A DNA stretch of 7,270 nucleotides from a bacterium (GCA_016873405.1 VGXH01000085.1:1-7270), one strand, 5' to 3'; shown: positions 1 to 6,338, counted from the stretch's first letter. The notes: generated by a model from the letters alone, not told the origin. Numbers and translations are program-made.

Positions 1-62
1 AATCCGGTCTCGGCGAGGGAGGCGTACCCGATGCGGTACGTTGACCTCGCCGAGACCGGATT
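1..62. repeat. Nested perfect inverted repeat (possible terminator or structured RNA) upstream of ruvC
   Basis: Bases 1-18 and 45-62 are perfect reverse complements (18 bp). Between them, 23-28 (CGTACC) and 35-40 (GGTACG) form a second 6-bp stem around the loop CGATGC, separated from the outer stem by a 4 x 4 internal loop (19-22 and 41-44). Such a long perfect hairpin is unlikely by chance. It sits where the end of an upstream gene would be expected, so it may be a terminator for that gene. The tract after the stem is only TTT followed by CG, so it is not a textbook intrinsic terminator; the AA at the 5' base and TT at the 3' base would allow a weak bidirectional one. The left arm starts at base 1, so the repeat may extend outside the window or reflect an assembly edge. 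Confidence 0.75.
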
Positions 63-82
63 TCGCCTTCGCAGAAGGGCAA

Positions 83-115
83 TTGACCAGCCGCAGCCGT
101 ACCTTCGTGAATAGT
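83..115 (+). promoter_or_regulatory. Weak candidate sigma70-type promoter for ruvC
   Basis: TTGACC at 83-88 matches five of six bases of the -35 consensus. The only AT-rich element downstream is around 108-115 (TGAATAGT), which gives a spacer of about 19-21 bases, longer than the ideal 17. The stretch 60-115 is less GC-rich than its surroundings, as expected for a promoter, and it lies between the hairpin and the ruvC ribosome binding site. No LexA-type palindrome of the E. coli (CTGT-N8-ACAG) or Gram-positive (GAAC-N4-GTTC) form is visible here, so SOS control is not supported. Confidence 0.25.
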
Positions 116-137
116 CCGGGCTAGTCCCGGGAGGGGG
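116..137 (+). promoter_or_regulatory. ruvC ribosome binding site with adjoining small hairpin
   Basis: A purine-rich Shine-Dalgarno stretch, GGGAGGGGG (129-137), ends five bases before the GTG at 143 and fixes that start. Immediately upstream, CCGGG (116-120) can pair with CCCGG (126-130) around the loop CTAGT. The 3' arm touches the first two bases of the Shine-Dalgarno stretch but leaves its core free. The site is clear; any regulatory role for the hairpin is only a possibility. Confidence 0.6.
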
Positions 138-142
138 CGCCC

Positions 143-622
143 GTGATCATCCTGGGCGTCGACCCCGGCTCGCGCGCGACCGGCTACGGTGTGATCGACA
201 CCGCGCCGGTCGCGCGGTTTCTGGGGGGCGGCGTCGTGCGGCCCCGCCCCGGGGCGCCGCTGAGCGAGCGCCTGCGGGACATCCACGCGGGGATCGCCGG
301 GGCCATCGCCGAGTTCGGCCCGGACGCGCTGGTGGTCGAGCGGGTGTTCAACGCGCGCAATCCGCACAGCGCGCTGGTGCTCGGCCACGCGCGCGGGGTG
401 GCGCTGCTGGCCGGCGCGCAGGCCGGCCTGGTGCCGGTCGAGTACTCGGCGCGCGAGATCAAGCTGGCCGTGACCGGCAACGGCTCGGCGGCCAAGGAGC
501 AGGTGCGGTTCATGGTGATGCGGCTGCTGGGCCTGTCGAGCGAGCCGCCCCTGGACATGAGCGACGCCCTGGCCGCGGCGCTGGCGCACCACGGGCGCGC
601 GCGGTTGGTCGCCCGCGGCTGA
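143..622 (+). CDS. ruvC: Crossover junction endodeoxyribonuclease RuvC (Holliday junction resolvase)
   Basis: RuvC is a dimeric, Mg2+-dependent nuclease that cuts two opposing strands of a Holliday junction, acting in the cytoplasm with the RuvAB branch-migration motor. The 159-residue product shows all four catalytic acids at the E. coli positions: D7 in the VDPG motif, E66 in VERVF, and D138 and D141 in DMSDA. F69, K107 and K118, equivalent to known DNA-contacting residues, are also present. The fold is an RNase H-like domain from end to end, slightly shorter than the usual 165-175 residues because the C-terminal tail is brief. The GTG start is supported by a good Shine-Dalgarno and by the typical N-terminus (MIILGVDPG). 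It is first in a ruvC-ruvA-ruvB cluster; the usual upstream partner yebC is not in the window. The catalytic site is intact, so it should be active. Confidence 0.97.
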   Translation: MIILGVDPGSRATGYGVIDTAPVARFLGGGVVRPRPGAPLSERLRDIHAGIAGAIAEFGPDALVVERVFNARNPHSALVLGHARGVALLAGAQAGLVPVEYSAREIKLAVTGNGSAAKEQVRFMVMRLLGLSSEPPLDMSDALAAALAHHGRARLVARG

Positions 623-652
623 TCGCCGCTGGCCGCGGCGCTCCCCATCGCG

Positions 653-658
653 CATAAT
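653..658 (+). promoter_or_regulatory. Possible -10 element of an internal ruvAB promoter
   Basis: CATAAT at 653-658 matches five of six bases of the sigma70 -10 consensus and stands out in an otherwise extremely GC-rich 89-bp gap. No good -35 is found 16-18 bases upstream (bases 630-635 read TGGCCG). If real, it would start a ruvAB transcript at about base 665, just before the hairpin at 667-685. This is suggestive only. Confidence 0.2.
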
Positions 659-666
659 GCCCCCGC

Positions 667-685
667 CCGGCGGACGGTCCGCCGG
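667..685. repeat. Strong hairpin in the ruvC-ruvA gap
   Basis: CCGGCGGA (667-674) pairs perfectly with TCCGCCGG (678-685) around a 3-base loop, giving an 8-bp stem of mostly G-C pairs. It ends 26 bases before the ruvA start. There is no T-run after it, so it is not a standard intrinsic terminator. It could act as a processing or stability element in a ruvCAB message, a partial terminator, or the leader of a separate ruvAB transcript. The Shine-Dalgarno of ruvA (AGGA at 700-703) lies outside the stem. Confidence 0.5.
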
Positions 686-711
686 CCGGCTCCGGCGGCA
701 GGACGGAACGG

Positions 712-1332
712 ATGATCGCCTTCCTGGACGGCATCGTGGTCAGCGGCGGCACCGACGCGGTGGTGAGCGTCGGCGGCGGCATCGGCCTGGACGTGCACCT
801 GTCGGCGGCGGCGGCGGCCGCGCTGCCCGGTCCCGGCGAGCCGGTGCGCCTGTGGACGCACCTGGTGGTGCGCGAGGACGCGTGGTCGCTGTACGGTTTC
901 CTGGACCCTGCCGAGCGGGCGATGTTCCGCCTGCTGCAGACGGTCTCGGGCGTCGGGCCGAAGGTGGCGCTCGGCATGCTGTCGAAGGCGGGGGCGGCCG
1001 AGATCGCCGCCTGCCTGCGCAGCGGCGACGAGGCGCGGCTGGCGCGGCTGCCGGGCATCGGGAAGAAGACCGCCGCGCGCCTGGTGGTCGAACTGGGCAA
1101 CCGCGTCGCGGAGCTGCCGGGCGCCGGCGCGGGCTCCGGCGGCTTCGGCGGCGCGACGGGCGCGCCCACCGCCGGCGCTTCCGCCGCGCTGGCCGTGCTG
1201 GGGGCGATGGGCCTGCCGCCGGGCCAGGCCGAGCTGGCGCTGCAGCGGGCGAAGCAGGCGGACCCGGACGCGGCCGCCGACACCGAGACGTGGGTCAGGG
1301 CGGCGCTGCGCCAGCTGCGCAGCCACGGCTGA
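712..1332 (+). CDS. ruvA: Holliday junction branch migration complex subunit RuvA
   Basis: RuvA tetramers bind the four-way junction, hold it in an open square, and dock two RuvB rings that drive branch migration. The product has 206 residues (E. coli 203). Residues 1-63 form the OB-fold domain, ending in the conserved VREDA...LYGF segment; E55 and D56 are the acidic pin that sits at the junction centre. Two helix-hairpin-helix DNA-binding motifs follow, at about 77-90 (SGVGPKVALGML) and 112-127 (LPGIGKKTAARL). A Gly/Ala-rich flexible linker spans about 133-155, and the C-terminal three-helix RuvB-binding domain runs to the end. The start at 712 has AGGA eight bases upstream, and the N-terminus (MIAFLDGIV) aligns with the family. 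The gap to ruvB is 43 bp, consistent with co-transcription. Confidence 0.96.
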   Translation: MIAFLDGIVVSGGTDAVVSVGGGIGLDVHLSAAAAAALPGPGEPVRLWTHLVVREDAWSLYGFLDPAERAMFRLLQTVSGVGPKVALGMLSKAGAAEIAACLRSGDEARLARLPGIGKKTAARLVVELGNRVAELPGAGAGSGGFGGATGAPTAGASAALAVLGAMGLPPGQAELALQRAKQADPDAAADTETWVRAALRQLRSHG

Positions 1333-1362
1333 TCCGGACGCGGCGGCGAGGCGGCGGCCGCC

Positions 1363-1368
1363 GGAAGG
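1363..1368 (+). promoter_or_regulatory. Shine-Dalgarno that selects the GTG start of ruvB
   Basis: GGAAGG at 1363-1368 lies seven bases before the GTG at 1376. An ATG at 1369 directly abuts this site but is in a different frame and too close to be used. Upstream TCCGG (1333-1337) could pair with CCGGA (1361-1365) and partly cover the site, but such short GC stems are common in this sequence. Confidence 0.6.
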
Positions 1369-1375
1369 ATGACAC

Positions 1376-2431
1376 GTGCGCGACCAGCGATGGACCGACC
1401 CCGGGCGGCGCGAGGACGACGGCGAGCTGGACACCAGCCTCCGGCCGCGCCGGCTGGACGACTTCGTCGGCCAGCAGAAGGTCAAGGAGAACCTGCGCGT
1501 GTTCATCGCCGCGGCGCGGGCGCGCGGCGAGGTGCTCGACCACGTCCTGCTGCACGGGCCCCCGGGCCTGGGCAAGACCACGCTGGCCCAGATCCTGGCG
1601 CACGAAATGGGCCTGGAGATCCGCCTGACCAGCGGGCCGGCGTTCGGCAACGGCGCCGAGCTGATTGCGCTGCTGAGCGAGCAGGCCGACAAGCGGGCGA
1701 TCTTCATCGACGAGATCCACCGCCTGAGCCGCGTCATCGAGGAGCACCTCTACCCCGCGATGGAGGACTGGCGGGTGGAGCTGATCATCGACAAGGGGCC
1801 CAACGCGCGGCACTTCAACCTGCAGCTCGAGCCGTTCACGCTGATCGGGGCGACCACGCGCGCCGGCCTGATCACGCCCGCGCTGCGCAGCCGGTTCGGC
1901 ATCGTCTGCCACCTGGACTTCTACCCCGCCGAGGAGCTGGCGATCATCGTCAGGCGCAGCGCCGGCATCCTGGGCGTGCGGCTGGCCGATGACGGGGCGC
2001 TGGAGATCGCCCGGCGCAGCCGCGGCACGCCGCGCGCGGCCAACCGCCTGCTCAGGCGCGTGCGCGACTTCGCGCAGGTGGACGGGCACGAGGTGGTGGA
2101 CCGCGCGACGGCCGACGCGGCGCTGAACCGGCTGGGCGTCGACGCCCTGGGCCTGGAGCCGCTGGACCGGCGCTACCTCGAGACCATCGCGCGGCACTTC
2201 GCCGGCGGGCCGGTCGGCGTGCAGAACCTGGCCGTCAGTCTGGGCGAGGAATGCGACACGCTCGAGGACGTGGTCGAGCCCTACCTGATCCAGTCGGGCC
2301 TCATGATGCGCACGCCGCGCGGTCGCGAATTGACCGGCCGCGGCTGGGAGCACCTGGGCCTGCAGGCGCCGGCGGGCGGAGCGGCGGGCGGGGGCGCCGC
2401 CAACGGCGGCTCGCAGGGTCGCCTGCTGTAG
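1376..2431 (+). CDS. ruvB: Holliday junction branch migration ATPase RuvB
   Basis: RuvB is the AAA+ hexameric motor that pulls DNA through RuvA at a Holliday junction. The 351-residue product has the N-terminal RuvB signature ([11 protein letters not shown], 23-33), Walker A GPPGLGKT (61-68), Walker B IFIDEIH (109-115; D112, E113), sensor 1 GATTRAG (158-164), an arginine finger in LRSRFG (170-175), and sensor 2 in [13 protein letters not shown] (216-228). A winged-helix domain follows, including the conserved [13 protein letters not shown] segment. The last 23 residues (about 329-351) are a Gly/Ala-rich, probably disordered tail that makes it slightly longer than the usual 335-345. The GTG start is supported by GGAAGG seven bases upstream. 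It is the only complete gene here ending in TAG; the others use TGA. queA begins 11 bases after the stop. Confidence 0.97.
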   Translation: MRDQRWTDPGRREDDGELDTSLRPRRLDDFVGQQKVKENLRVFIAAARARGEVLDHVLLHGPPGLGKTTLAQILAHEMGLEIRLTSGPAFGNGAELIALLSEQADKRAIFIDEIHRLSRVIEEHLYPAMEDWRVELIIDKGPNARHFNLQLEPFTLIGATTRAGLITPALRSRFGIVCHLDFYPAEELAIIVRRSAGILGVRLADDGALEIARRSRGTPRAANRLLRRVRDFAQVDGHEVVDRATADAALNRLGVDALGLEPLDRRYLETIARHFAGGPVGVQNLAVSLGEECDTLEDVVEPYLIQSGLMMRTPRGRELTGRGWEHLGLQAPAGGAAGGGAANGGSQGRLL

Positions 2432-2442
2432 GCGCGGCCGCC

Positions 2443-3705
2443 ATGCACGAGGGCATCCCCGGCTACGATTTCGACCTGCCGGCCGCGCTGATCGCGCAGG
2501 AGCCGGCCGCGCGGCGCGACGCCTCGCGCCTGCTGCGCGTGGGAGCGGGCGGCGCGGTCGCGGGCGAATCGCCCTTCGGCGACCTGCCGCGCCTGTTGCG
2601 GCGCGGCGACCTGCTGGTGCTCAACGAGAGCCGCGTGCTGCCGGCCCGCCTGTGGTGCCGGCGCGCGGACACCGGCGGGCGCGTGGAGGTGCTGCTGGTC
2701 GAGCCGGCGCCGGCGGCGACCGCGTCCGGCGCCGGCGCTGCGGAGCCGTCTGCGGTCGGCGCCTGGCTCGCCCTGGCCAGGCCGGCCCGGCGCCTGCGCG
2801 CGGGGCTGCGGCTGGTCGTCGAGGACGAGCCCGACGCGCCGGGGCTGATCGTGGTCGGCCGCGCGGAAGGCGGCTTCGTCGTCGTGGCGCCCGCCCCGGG
2901 AGCAGGCGGCGCGCCGGGCGAGCCGCTGGCAGCGCTGGCTGGGCGGTGTGGCCAGATGCCGCTGCCGCCGTACATCCGGCGCGAGGCGGGCCACGACCCT
3001 CACGAGGCCGCCGACCGCGAGCGCTACCAGACGGTCTACGCGGCCAGGGCGGAGGAGGCCGCGCGCTCGGTGGCGGCGCCGACGGCCGGCCTGCACTTCA
3101 CGCCCGACGTGCTGGCGGCGCTGGCGGCGGCCGGCGTCGGGCTGGCGCGCCTGCGGCTGCACGTGGGGCCGGGCACGTTCCAGCCCCCGACGCCGGCGCA
3201 GCTGGCCGCCCGGCGCCTGCACGCCGAGAGCTTCGAGCTGCCGGCGGCGACCGCGCGGGCGATCGCGACCACGCGCGCGGCCGGCGGCCGCGTCATCGCG
3301 GTGGGGACCACCGCGCTGCGCGGGCTGGAGACCGCGGCGCGGCTGCCGCTGCCCGGAGGCGCCCCCGACGGCGCCCGCTGGACGGCCGGGGGCGACGACG
3401 GCGGCGCGGCCGGGTTCTTCAGCGGCGAGGCTGTGCGCGAAGACGGCCACTGGGCGGTGCGCGGCCGCACGCGGCTGTTCATCGCCCCGCCCGATCGCGT
3501 GACCGCGGTCGACGGGCTGCTGACGAACTTCCACCTGCCGGGCTCGTCGCTGCTGATGCTGGTGGCGGCGCTGCTGGGCGGGGACGCCTGGCGCGGCGTC
3601 TACCACCAGGCCGTGTCGCGCGGCCTGCGCTTCTACAGCTACGGCGACTGCATGCTGGCGCTGCCGGGCGCAGCCGGCCCGGACGCCGACGGAGAGCCAC
3701 GATGA
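2443..3705 (+). CDS. queA: S-adenosylmethionine:tRNA ribosyltransferase-isomerase QueA
   Basis: QueA transfers and rearranges the ribosyl group of SAM onto 7-aminomethyl-7-deazaguanine (preQ1) in tRNA to form epoxyqueuosine, the step after Tgt in queuosine synthesis. Family signatures are present: [13 protein letters not shown] near the N-terminus, [30 protein letters not shown] (210-219), [10 protein letters not shown] (239-248), VIAVGTT (284-290), TNFHLP (361-366) and FYSYGD (397-402). At 420 residues it is clearly longer than the typical 340-365. The extra length is mainly a Pro/Ala-rich stretch at about 88-107 and a Gly/Asp-rich loop at about 301-343. The ATG at 2443 gives the standard N-terminus; the open frame extends upstream only inside ruvB. 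No good Shine-Dalgarno precedes it, so translation is probably coupled to ruvB. It overlaps tgt by ATGA. Confidence 0.95.
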   Translation: MHEGIPGYDFDLPAALIAQEPAARRDASRLLRVGAGGAVAGESPFGDLPRLLRRGDLLVLNESRVLPARLWCRRADTGGRVEVLLVEPAPAATASGAGAAEPSAVGAWLALARPARRLRAGLRLVVEDEPDAPGLIVVGRAEGGFVVVAPAPGAGGAPGEPLAALAGRCGQMPLPPYIRREAGHDPHEAADRERYQTVYAARAEEAARSVAAPTAGLHFTPDVLAALAAAGVGLARLRLHVGPGTFQPPTPAQLAARRLHAESFELPAATARAIATTRAAGGRVIAVGTTALRGLETAARLPLPGGAPDGARWTAGGDDGGAAGFFSGEAVREDGHWAVRGRTRLFIAPPDRVTAVDGLLTNFHLPGSSLLMLVAALLGGDAWRGVYHQAVSRGLRFYSYGDCMLALPGAAGPDADGEPR

Positions 3706-4913
3706 CCGCACCAGGGGAGCGCCCCGCGCTGGACACGCCGTTCTCGTTCACGCTGCTCGGGCAGGAGGGGCGGGCGCGCCTGGGCCGGCTGCGCTGCGGC
3801 CACGCCGAAGTGCCCACGCCGGTGTTCATGCCGGTCGGCACGGTGGGCTCGGTCAAGGCGGTGACCTTCGAGCAGGTGTCGGCCACCGGCTCGCGCCTGA
3901 TCCTGGGCAACACCTACCACCTGTACCTGCGGCCCGGGCACGAACTGGTCGCGCGCCGCGGCGGACTGCACCGCTTCCAGGGCTGGGACGGCGCGCTGCT
4001 GACCGACAGCGCGGGCTTCCAGGTCTTTTCGCTCGGCGACCTCAACCGCGTCACCGACGACGGCGTCGAGTTCCGCTCGCACCTGGACGGGAGCAAGCAT
4101 TTCTTCAGCCCCGAACTCAGCATGGAGATCCAGCTGGCCCTGGGCGCGGACATCGTCATGGCCTTCGACCAGTGCGCGCCCTACGGAGCGGACCCGCGCG
4201 AGGTGGCGCGCGCCGTGGAGCGCACCACGCGCTGGCTGCGGCGCTGCCGCGACGCCTTCGGCAGCGGCGCGGCGCCGGGCCGCACTTGTCGGGAGGGCTG
4301 GGAGCGCGTCCTGTTCGGCATCATGCAGGGGGGCGTGGACGAAGAGCTGCGGCGGCGCTCGGCGCAGGAGATCGCCGAGCTGGACCTGCCGGGCTACGCG
4401 GTGGGCGGGCTGTCGGTGGGCGAGCCGACCACGGCCATGCGCGAGATGACCGACCTGGCGGCCGGCCTGCTGCCGTCCGACCGGCCGCGCTACCTGATGG
4501 GCGTCGGTTTTCCCGACGACATCCTGGCCGGCGTGGCCGCCGGCATCGACATGTTCGACTGCGTGCTGCCGACGCGCATGGCCCGCACCGGCACCGTGCT
4601 GACGCGCGACGGGCGCCTGGTGGTCAAGAACCAGGAGTTCGCCGAGGACGACGGCCCGCTGGACGCCGAGTGCGGCTGCCCGGTCTGCGCGCGCCACAGC
4701 CGCGCCTACATCCGCCACCTGTTCCAGGCCCGCGAGATGCTGGGCCCGACGCTCGCGACCATCCACAACCTGCACTTCTACCAGGAACTGATGGCCGGCA
4801 TCCGCGGGGCGCTGGGAGCGGGCGCCTTCGCCGCGTTCGCCGCGGCGGCGGGCGGGCGCTGGCAGCAGGGCGAGACCGCGCGCCTGGACGGTGTGAGGCG
4901 GCGGGGCGGCTGA
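3702..4913 (+). CDS. tgt: Queuine (preQ1) tRNA-guanine transglycosylase Tgt
   Basis: Tgt swaps guanine-34 of tRNAs with GUN anticodons for preQ1. The 403-residue product has the TIM-barrel landmarks: D102 (proposed general base) in TDSAGFQ, D156 and C158 of the substrate pocket in [14 protein letters not shown] (206-211), the VGGLSVGE loop, and the catalytic nucleophile D286 in [12 protein letters not shown]. The structural zinc site is complete: C324, C326, C329 and H355, with the same C-to-H spacing (26) as E. coli. Two positions differ from the common pattern: DSGGFQ reads DSAGFQ, and FDEC reads FDQC. The N-terminus is about 15 residues longer than usual, but GGAGAG (3691-3696) lies five bases before the ATG, supporting this start. 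Overlap with queA implies translational coupling. Confidence 0.96.
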   Translation: MTAPGERPALDTPFSFTLLGQEGRARLGRLRCGHAEVPTPVFMPVGTVGSVKAVTFEQVSATGSRLILGNTYHLYLRPGHELVARRGGLHRFQGWDGALLTDSAGFQVFSLGDLNRVTDDGVEFRSHLDGSKHFFSPELSMEIQLALGADIVMAFDQCAPYGADPREVARAVERTTRWLRRCRDAFGSGAAPGRTCREGWERVLFGIMQGGVDEELRRRSAQEIAELDLPGYAVGGLSVGEPTTAMREMTDLAAGLLPSDRPRYLMGVGFPDDILAGVAAGIDMFDCVLPTRMARTGTVLTRDGRLVVKNQEFAEDDGPLDAECGCPVCARHSRAYIRHLFQAREMLGPTLATIHNLHFYQELMAGIRGALGAGAFAAFAAAAGGRWQQGETARLDGVRRRGG

Positions 4914-4921
4914 GCTCCCCG

Positions 4922-4985
4922 CCCGCAGGGTGGCCGCGCCCGCCGGCCGGGTGGCCCCGCCTTGCCCCGGGCCCCGCGGGGTGGC
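4922..4985 (+). repeat. Three copies of a 13-bp motif in the tgt-yajC gap
   Basis: The motif CCSGCNGGGTGGC occurs at 4922-4934 (CCCGCAGGGTGGC), 4943-4955 (CCGGCCGGGTGGC) and 4973-4985 (CCCGCGGGGTGGC). All three share GGGTGGC exactly, and the first and third differ at one base. Start-to-start distances are 21 and 30 bases, close to two and three helical turns, so copies would face roughly the same side of the DNA. This could be an operator array ahead of yajC, or a remnant of local duplication in very GC-rich DNA. No known regulator site matches that I can name. Confidence 0.5.
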
Positions 4986-4996
4986 ATTGTTGTCCG

Positions 4997-5029
4997 GGCC
5001 GGGACCCCGGCCGCGCCCCGCCGGGGCGC
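4997..5029. repeat. Two back-to-back hairpins before yajC
   Basis: GGCCGG (4997-5002) pairs with CCGGCC (5007-5012) around a 4-base loop. Immediately adjacent, GCGCCCC (5013-5019) pairs with GGGGCGC (5023-5029) around GCC. The stems abut without a spacer and could stack. No T-run follows, so this is not a classic intrinsic terminator, but the position 84 bases after the tgt stop and 33 before the yajC start fits a partial terminator, an RNA-processing barrier, or a leader structure. The yajC Shine-Dalgarno lies downstream and remains free. Confidence 0.5.
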
Positions 5030-5049
5030 CCTGAACGATGATCCCCAGC

Positions 5050-5055
5050 AAGGAG
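5050..5055 (+). promoter_or_regulatory. Shine-Dalgarno of yajC, fixing the downstream ATG as start
   Basis: AAGGAG (5050-5055) is the best Shine-Dalgarno in the window and sits six bases before the ATG at 5062. An in-frame ATG at 5038 lies upstream of this site and has none of its own, so it should not be taken as the start. Confidence 0.85.
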
Positions 5056-5061
5056 AGATCG

Positions 5062-5391
5062 ATGCTCCCCGTGACCGTTACGGCACCCGCCACGCCGCTG
5101 GCCCAGGCCGCGGCGCCCACCGGCCCGTCGATGATCATGCAGCTGCTGCCCATCGTCCTGATCTTCGTCGTGTTCTGGTTCCTGATCCTGCGCCCGCAGA
5201 AGAAGCAGCAGGACCAGCGCAAGAAGATGCTCGAGGCCATCCAGCGCGGGGACCGCGTCCTGACCAACGGCGGCCTGTACGGGACCGTGCGCGACGTCAA
5301 GGGCGACGTGCTGATCCTCCAGATCGCCGAGAACGTGAAGGTGGAGGTCGCCAAGGGCGCGATCAGCGCCGTCACCCAGGGCGAGGGCTGA
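5062..5391 (+). CDS. yajC: Sec translocon accessory subunit YajC
   Basis: YajC is a small inner-membrane protein that associates with SecDF and SecYEG during protein export. From the ATG at 5062 the product has 109 residues. A short Ala/Pro/Thr-rich N-terminus (1-23) precedes a single membrane segment (about 26-43, LLPIVLIFVVFWFLIL), followed by the hallmark RPQ (44-46) and a Lys/Gln-rich basic stretch that keeps this end cytoplasmic. The conserved GDRVLTNGGLYGTV (63-76) and a beta-rich domain (VLILQIAENVKVEV) complete the family pattern. A start at 5038 would add eight residues but conflicts with the ribosome binding site. The order queA-tgt-yajC is widely conserved, but the usual next genes, secD and secF, are absent and fmt follows after 11 bases. 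A structured 148-bp leader suggests partly independent expression. Confidence 0.94.
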   Translation: MLPVTVTAPATPLAQAAAPTGPSMIMQLLPIVLIFVVFWFLILRPQKKQQDQRKKMLEAIQRGDRVLTNGGLYGTVRDVKGDVLILQIAENVKVEVAKGAISAVTQGEG

Positions 5392-5402
5392 GCGGCGACG
5401 CG

Positions 5403-6338
5403 ATGAGAGTCGTCTTCATGGGGTCACCCGACTTCGCGGTGCCGAGCCTCGAGGCCCTGGTGGAGGCGCGCTTCGACGTGCGCCTGGTGGTGACCCAGCC
5501 CGACCGCCCGGCCGGTCGCGGCCGGCACCTGCAGCCGACGGCCGTCAAGCAGGTGGCGCTCGAACACCACCTGCCGGTGCGCGAGTTCGGCAAGGGGCAG
5601 CACGCCGCGGTCAGCGCCGAAGTGATGGCCTGCGAACCGGAGGCGGTCGTCGTGGCCGCCTTCGGGCACATCCTGCGCGAGCCGCTGCTGTCGGGGCCGA
5701 AGTACGGCTGCATCAACGTCCACGCCAGCCTGCTGCCGCGCTGGCGCGGCGTCTCGCCGGTGCAGTACGCGATCCTGCACGGGGACACCTGGAGCGGCGT
5801 GACGATCATGCGCATGGACGCGGGCGTGGACACCGGGGCGATCCTGGGCGTGCGGCCCGTGGCGATCGGCCCGGAGGATACCGCCGGCGAGCTGTTGGAC
5901 CGCCTGGCGGGGCAGGGCGCCGACGTGCTGCTGGAGGTGCTGCGCGCGCTGCCGACCGGGCAGGTCACGCCCGAGCCCCAGCACGAGGAGGGCGTGGTCT
6001 ACGCGCCCAAGCTGACGCGAGCGCTGTCGGCCCTGCGCTGGGACCGCGACGTGGTCACGGTGCACAACCAGATCCGGGCGTTGCAGCCCTGGCCCGGCTG
6101 CTCCACCTACCTGGGCGAGCAGCTGCTGAAGGTGACCGCCGCGCAGCCGCTGTCGCTCAACACCGCCGCGCGCGAGCCCGGCACCGTGCTGGCGGTGGGA
6201 CCGCAGGGCGTGGTCGTGGCCTGCGGCGCGGGCGCGCTGCTCTTGACCGGGCTGCAGGCGCCCGGCAAACGGCCGCTGCCGGTGGACGAGTTCCTGCGCG
6301 GCTTTGCGATCCGCGCCGGGGACGTTCTGCGCTCATGA
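5403..6338 (+). CDS. fmt: Methionyl-tRNA formyltransferase Fmt
   Basis: Fmt transfers a formyl group from 10-formyltetrahydrofolate to Met-tRNA(fMet), producing the initiator for bacterial translation. The 311-residue product (E. coli 315) begins with the typical MRVVFMGSPDFAVPSLEAL and carries DRPAGRGRHLQP (tRNA-binding loop region), AAFGHIL, the core CINVHASLLPRWRG (103-116) and MDAGVDTGAIL (138-148). Catalytic N105, H107 and D143 correspond to E. coli N106, H108 and D144. The C-terminal OB-fold domain (about 205-311) includes VYAPKLT and RALQPWPG. The open frame runs upstream through yajC in another phase, but the ATG at 5403 gives the family N-terminus. There is no clear Shine-Dalgarno in the 11 bases after yajC, so coupling is likely. 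Deformylase (def), often next to fmt, is not in the window. It overlaps rsmB by ATGA. Confidence 0.96.
   Translation: MRVVFMGSPDFAVPSLEALVEARFDVRLVVTQPDRPAGRGRHLQPTAVKQVALEHHLPVREFGKGQHAAVSAEVMACEPEAVVVAAFGHILREPLLSGPKYGCINVHASLLPRWRGVSPVQYAILHGDTWSGVTIMRMDAGVDTGAILGVRPVAIGPEDTAGELLDRLAGQGADVLLEVLRALPTGQVTPEPQHEEGVVYAPKLTRALSALRWDRDVVTVHNQIRALQPWPGCSTYLGEQLLKVTAAQPLSLNTAAREPGTVLAVGPQGVVVACGAGALLLTGLQAPGKRPLPVDEFLRGFAIRAGDVLRS

Noticed and set aside
60..142. LexA/SOS box upstream of ruvC
   Set aside because: Neither the CTGT-N8-ACAG nor the GAAC-N4-GTTC pattern is present.
184..1737. Long minus-strand open frame (517 codons) opposite ruvC-ruvA-ruvB
   Set aside because: It is antisense to three clearly recognised genes, has Arg/Ala/Ser-rich low-complexity translation, and is expected in DNA this GC-rich because stop codons are rare.
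2432..2442. preQ1 riboswitch ahead of queA
   Set aside because: The gap is only 11 bases and there is no room for an aptamer; no such structure was seen before queA or tgt.
2281..3711. Minus-strand open frame (476 codons) opposite queA
   Set aside because: Arg/Gln/Ala-rich composition typical of antisense reading of GC-rich codons; queA is certain on the other strand.
4327..4332. Run of six G in tgt as a slippage site
   Set aside because: The reading frame continues with the expected conserved GIMQGG motif, and G-runs are common in this composition.
4962..4990. TTGCCC and CATTGT as a sigma70 promoter for yajC, or TGGCA at 4982 as a sigma54 site
   Set aside because: CATTGT matches only three of six -10 bases, and the sigma54 GC dinucleotide is not at the required distance.
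4172..5041. Plus-strand open frame overlapping tgt and the gap, with repeated PAGWPR-like peptide
   Set aside because: It lies out of frame in tgt; the repeated peptide only reflects the three DNA motif copies in the gap.
3639..5375. Long minus-strand open frame (578 codons) opposite tgt and yajC
   Set aside because: Its translation matches no family I recognise and mirrors the codon pattern of tgt and yajC; a high-GC shadow.
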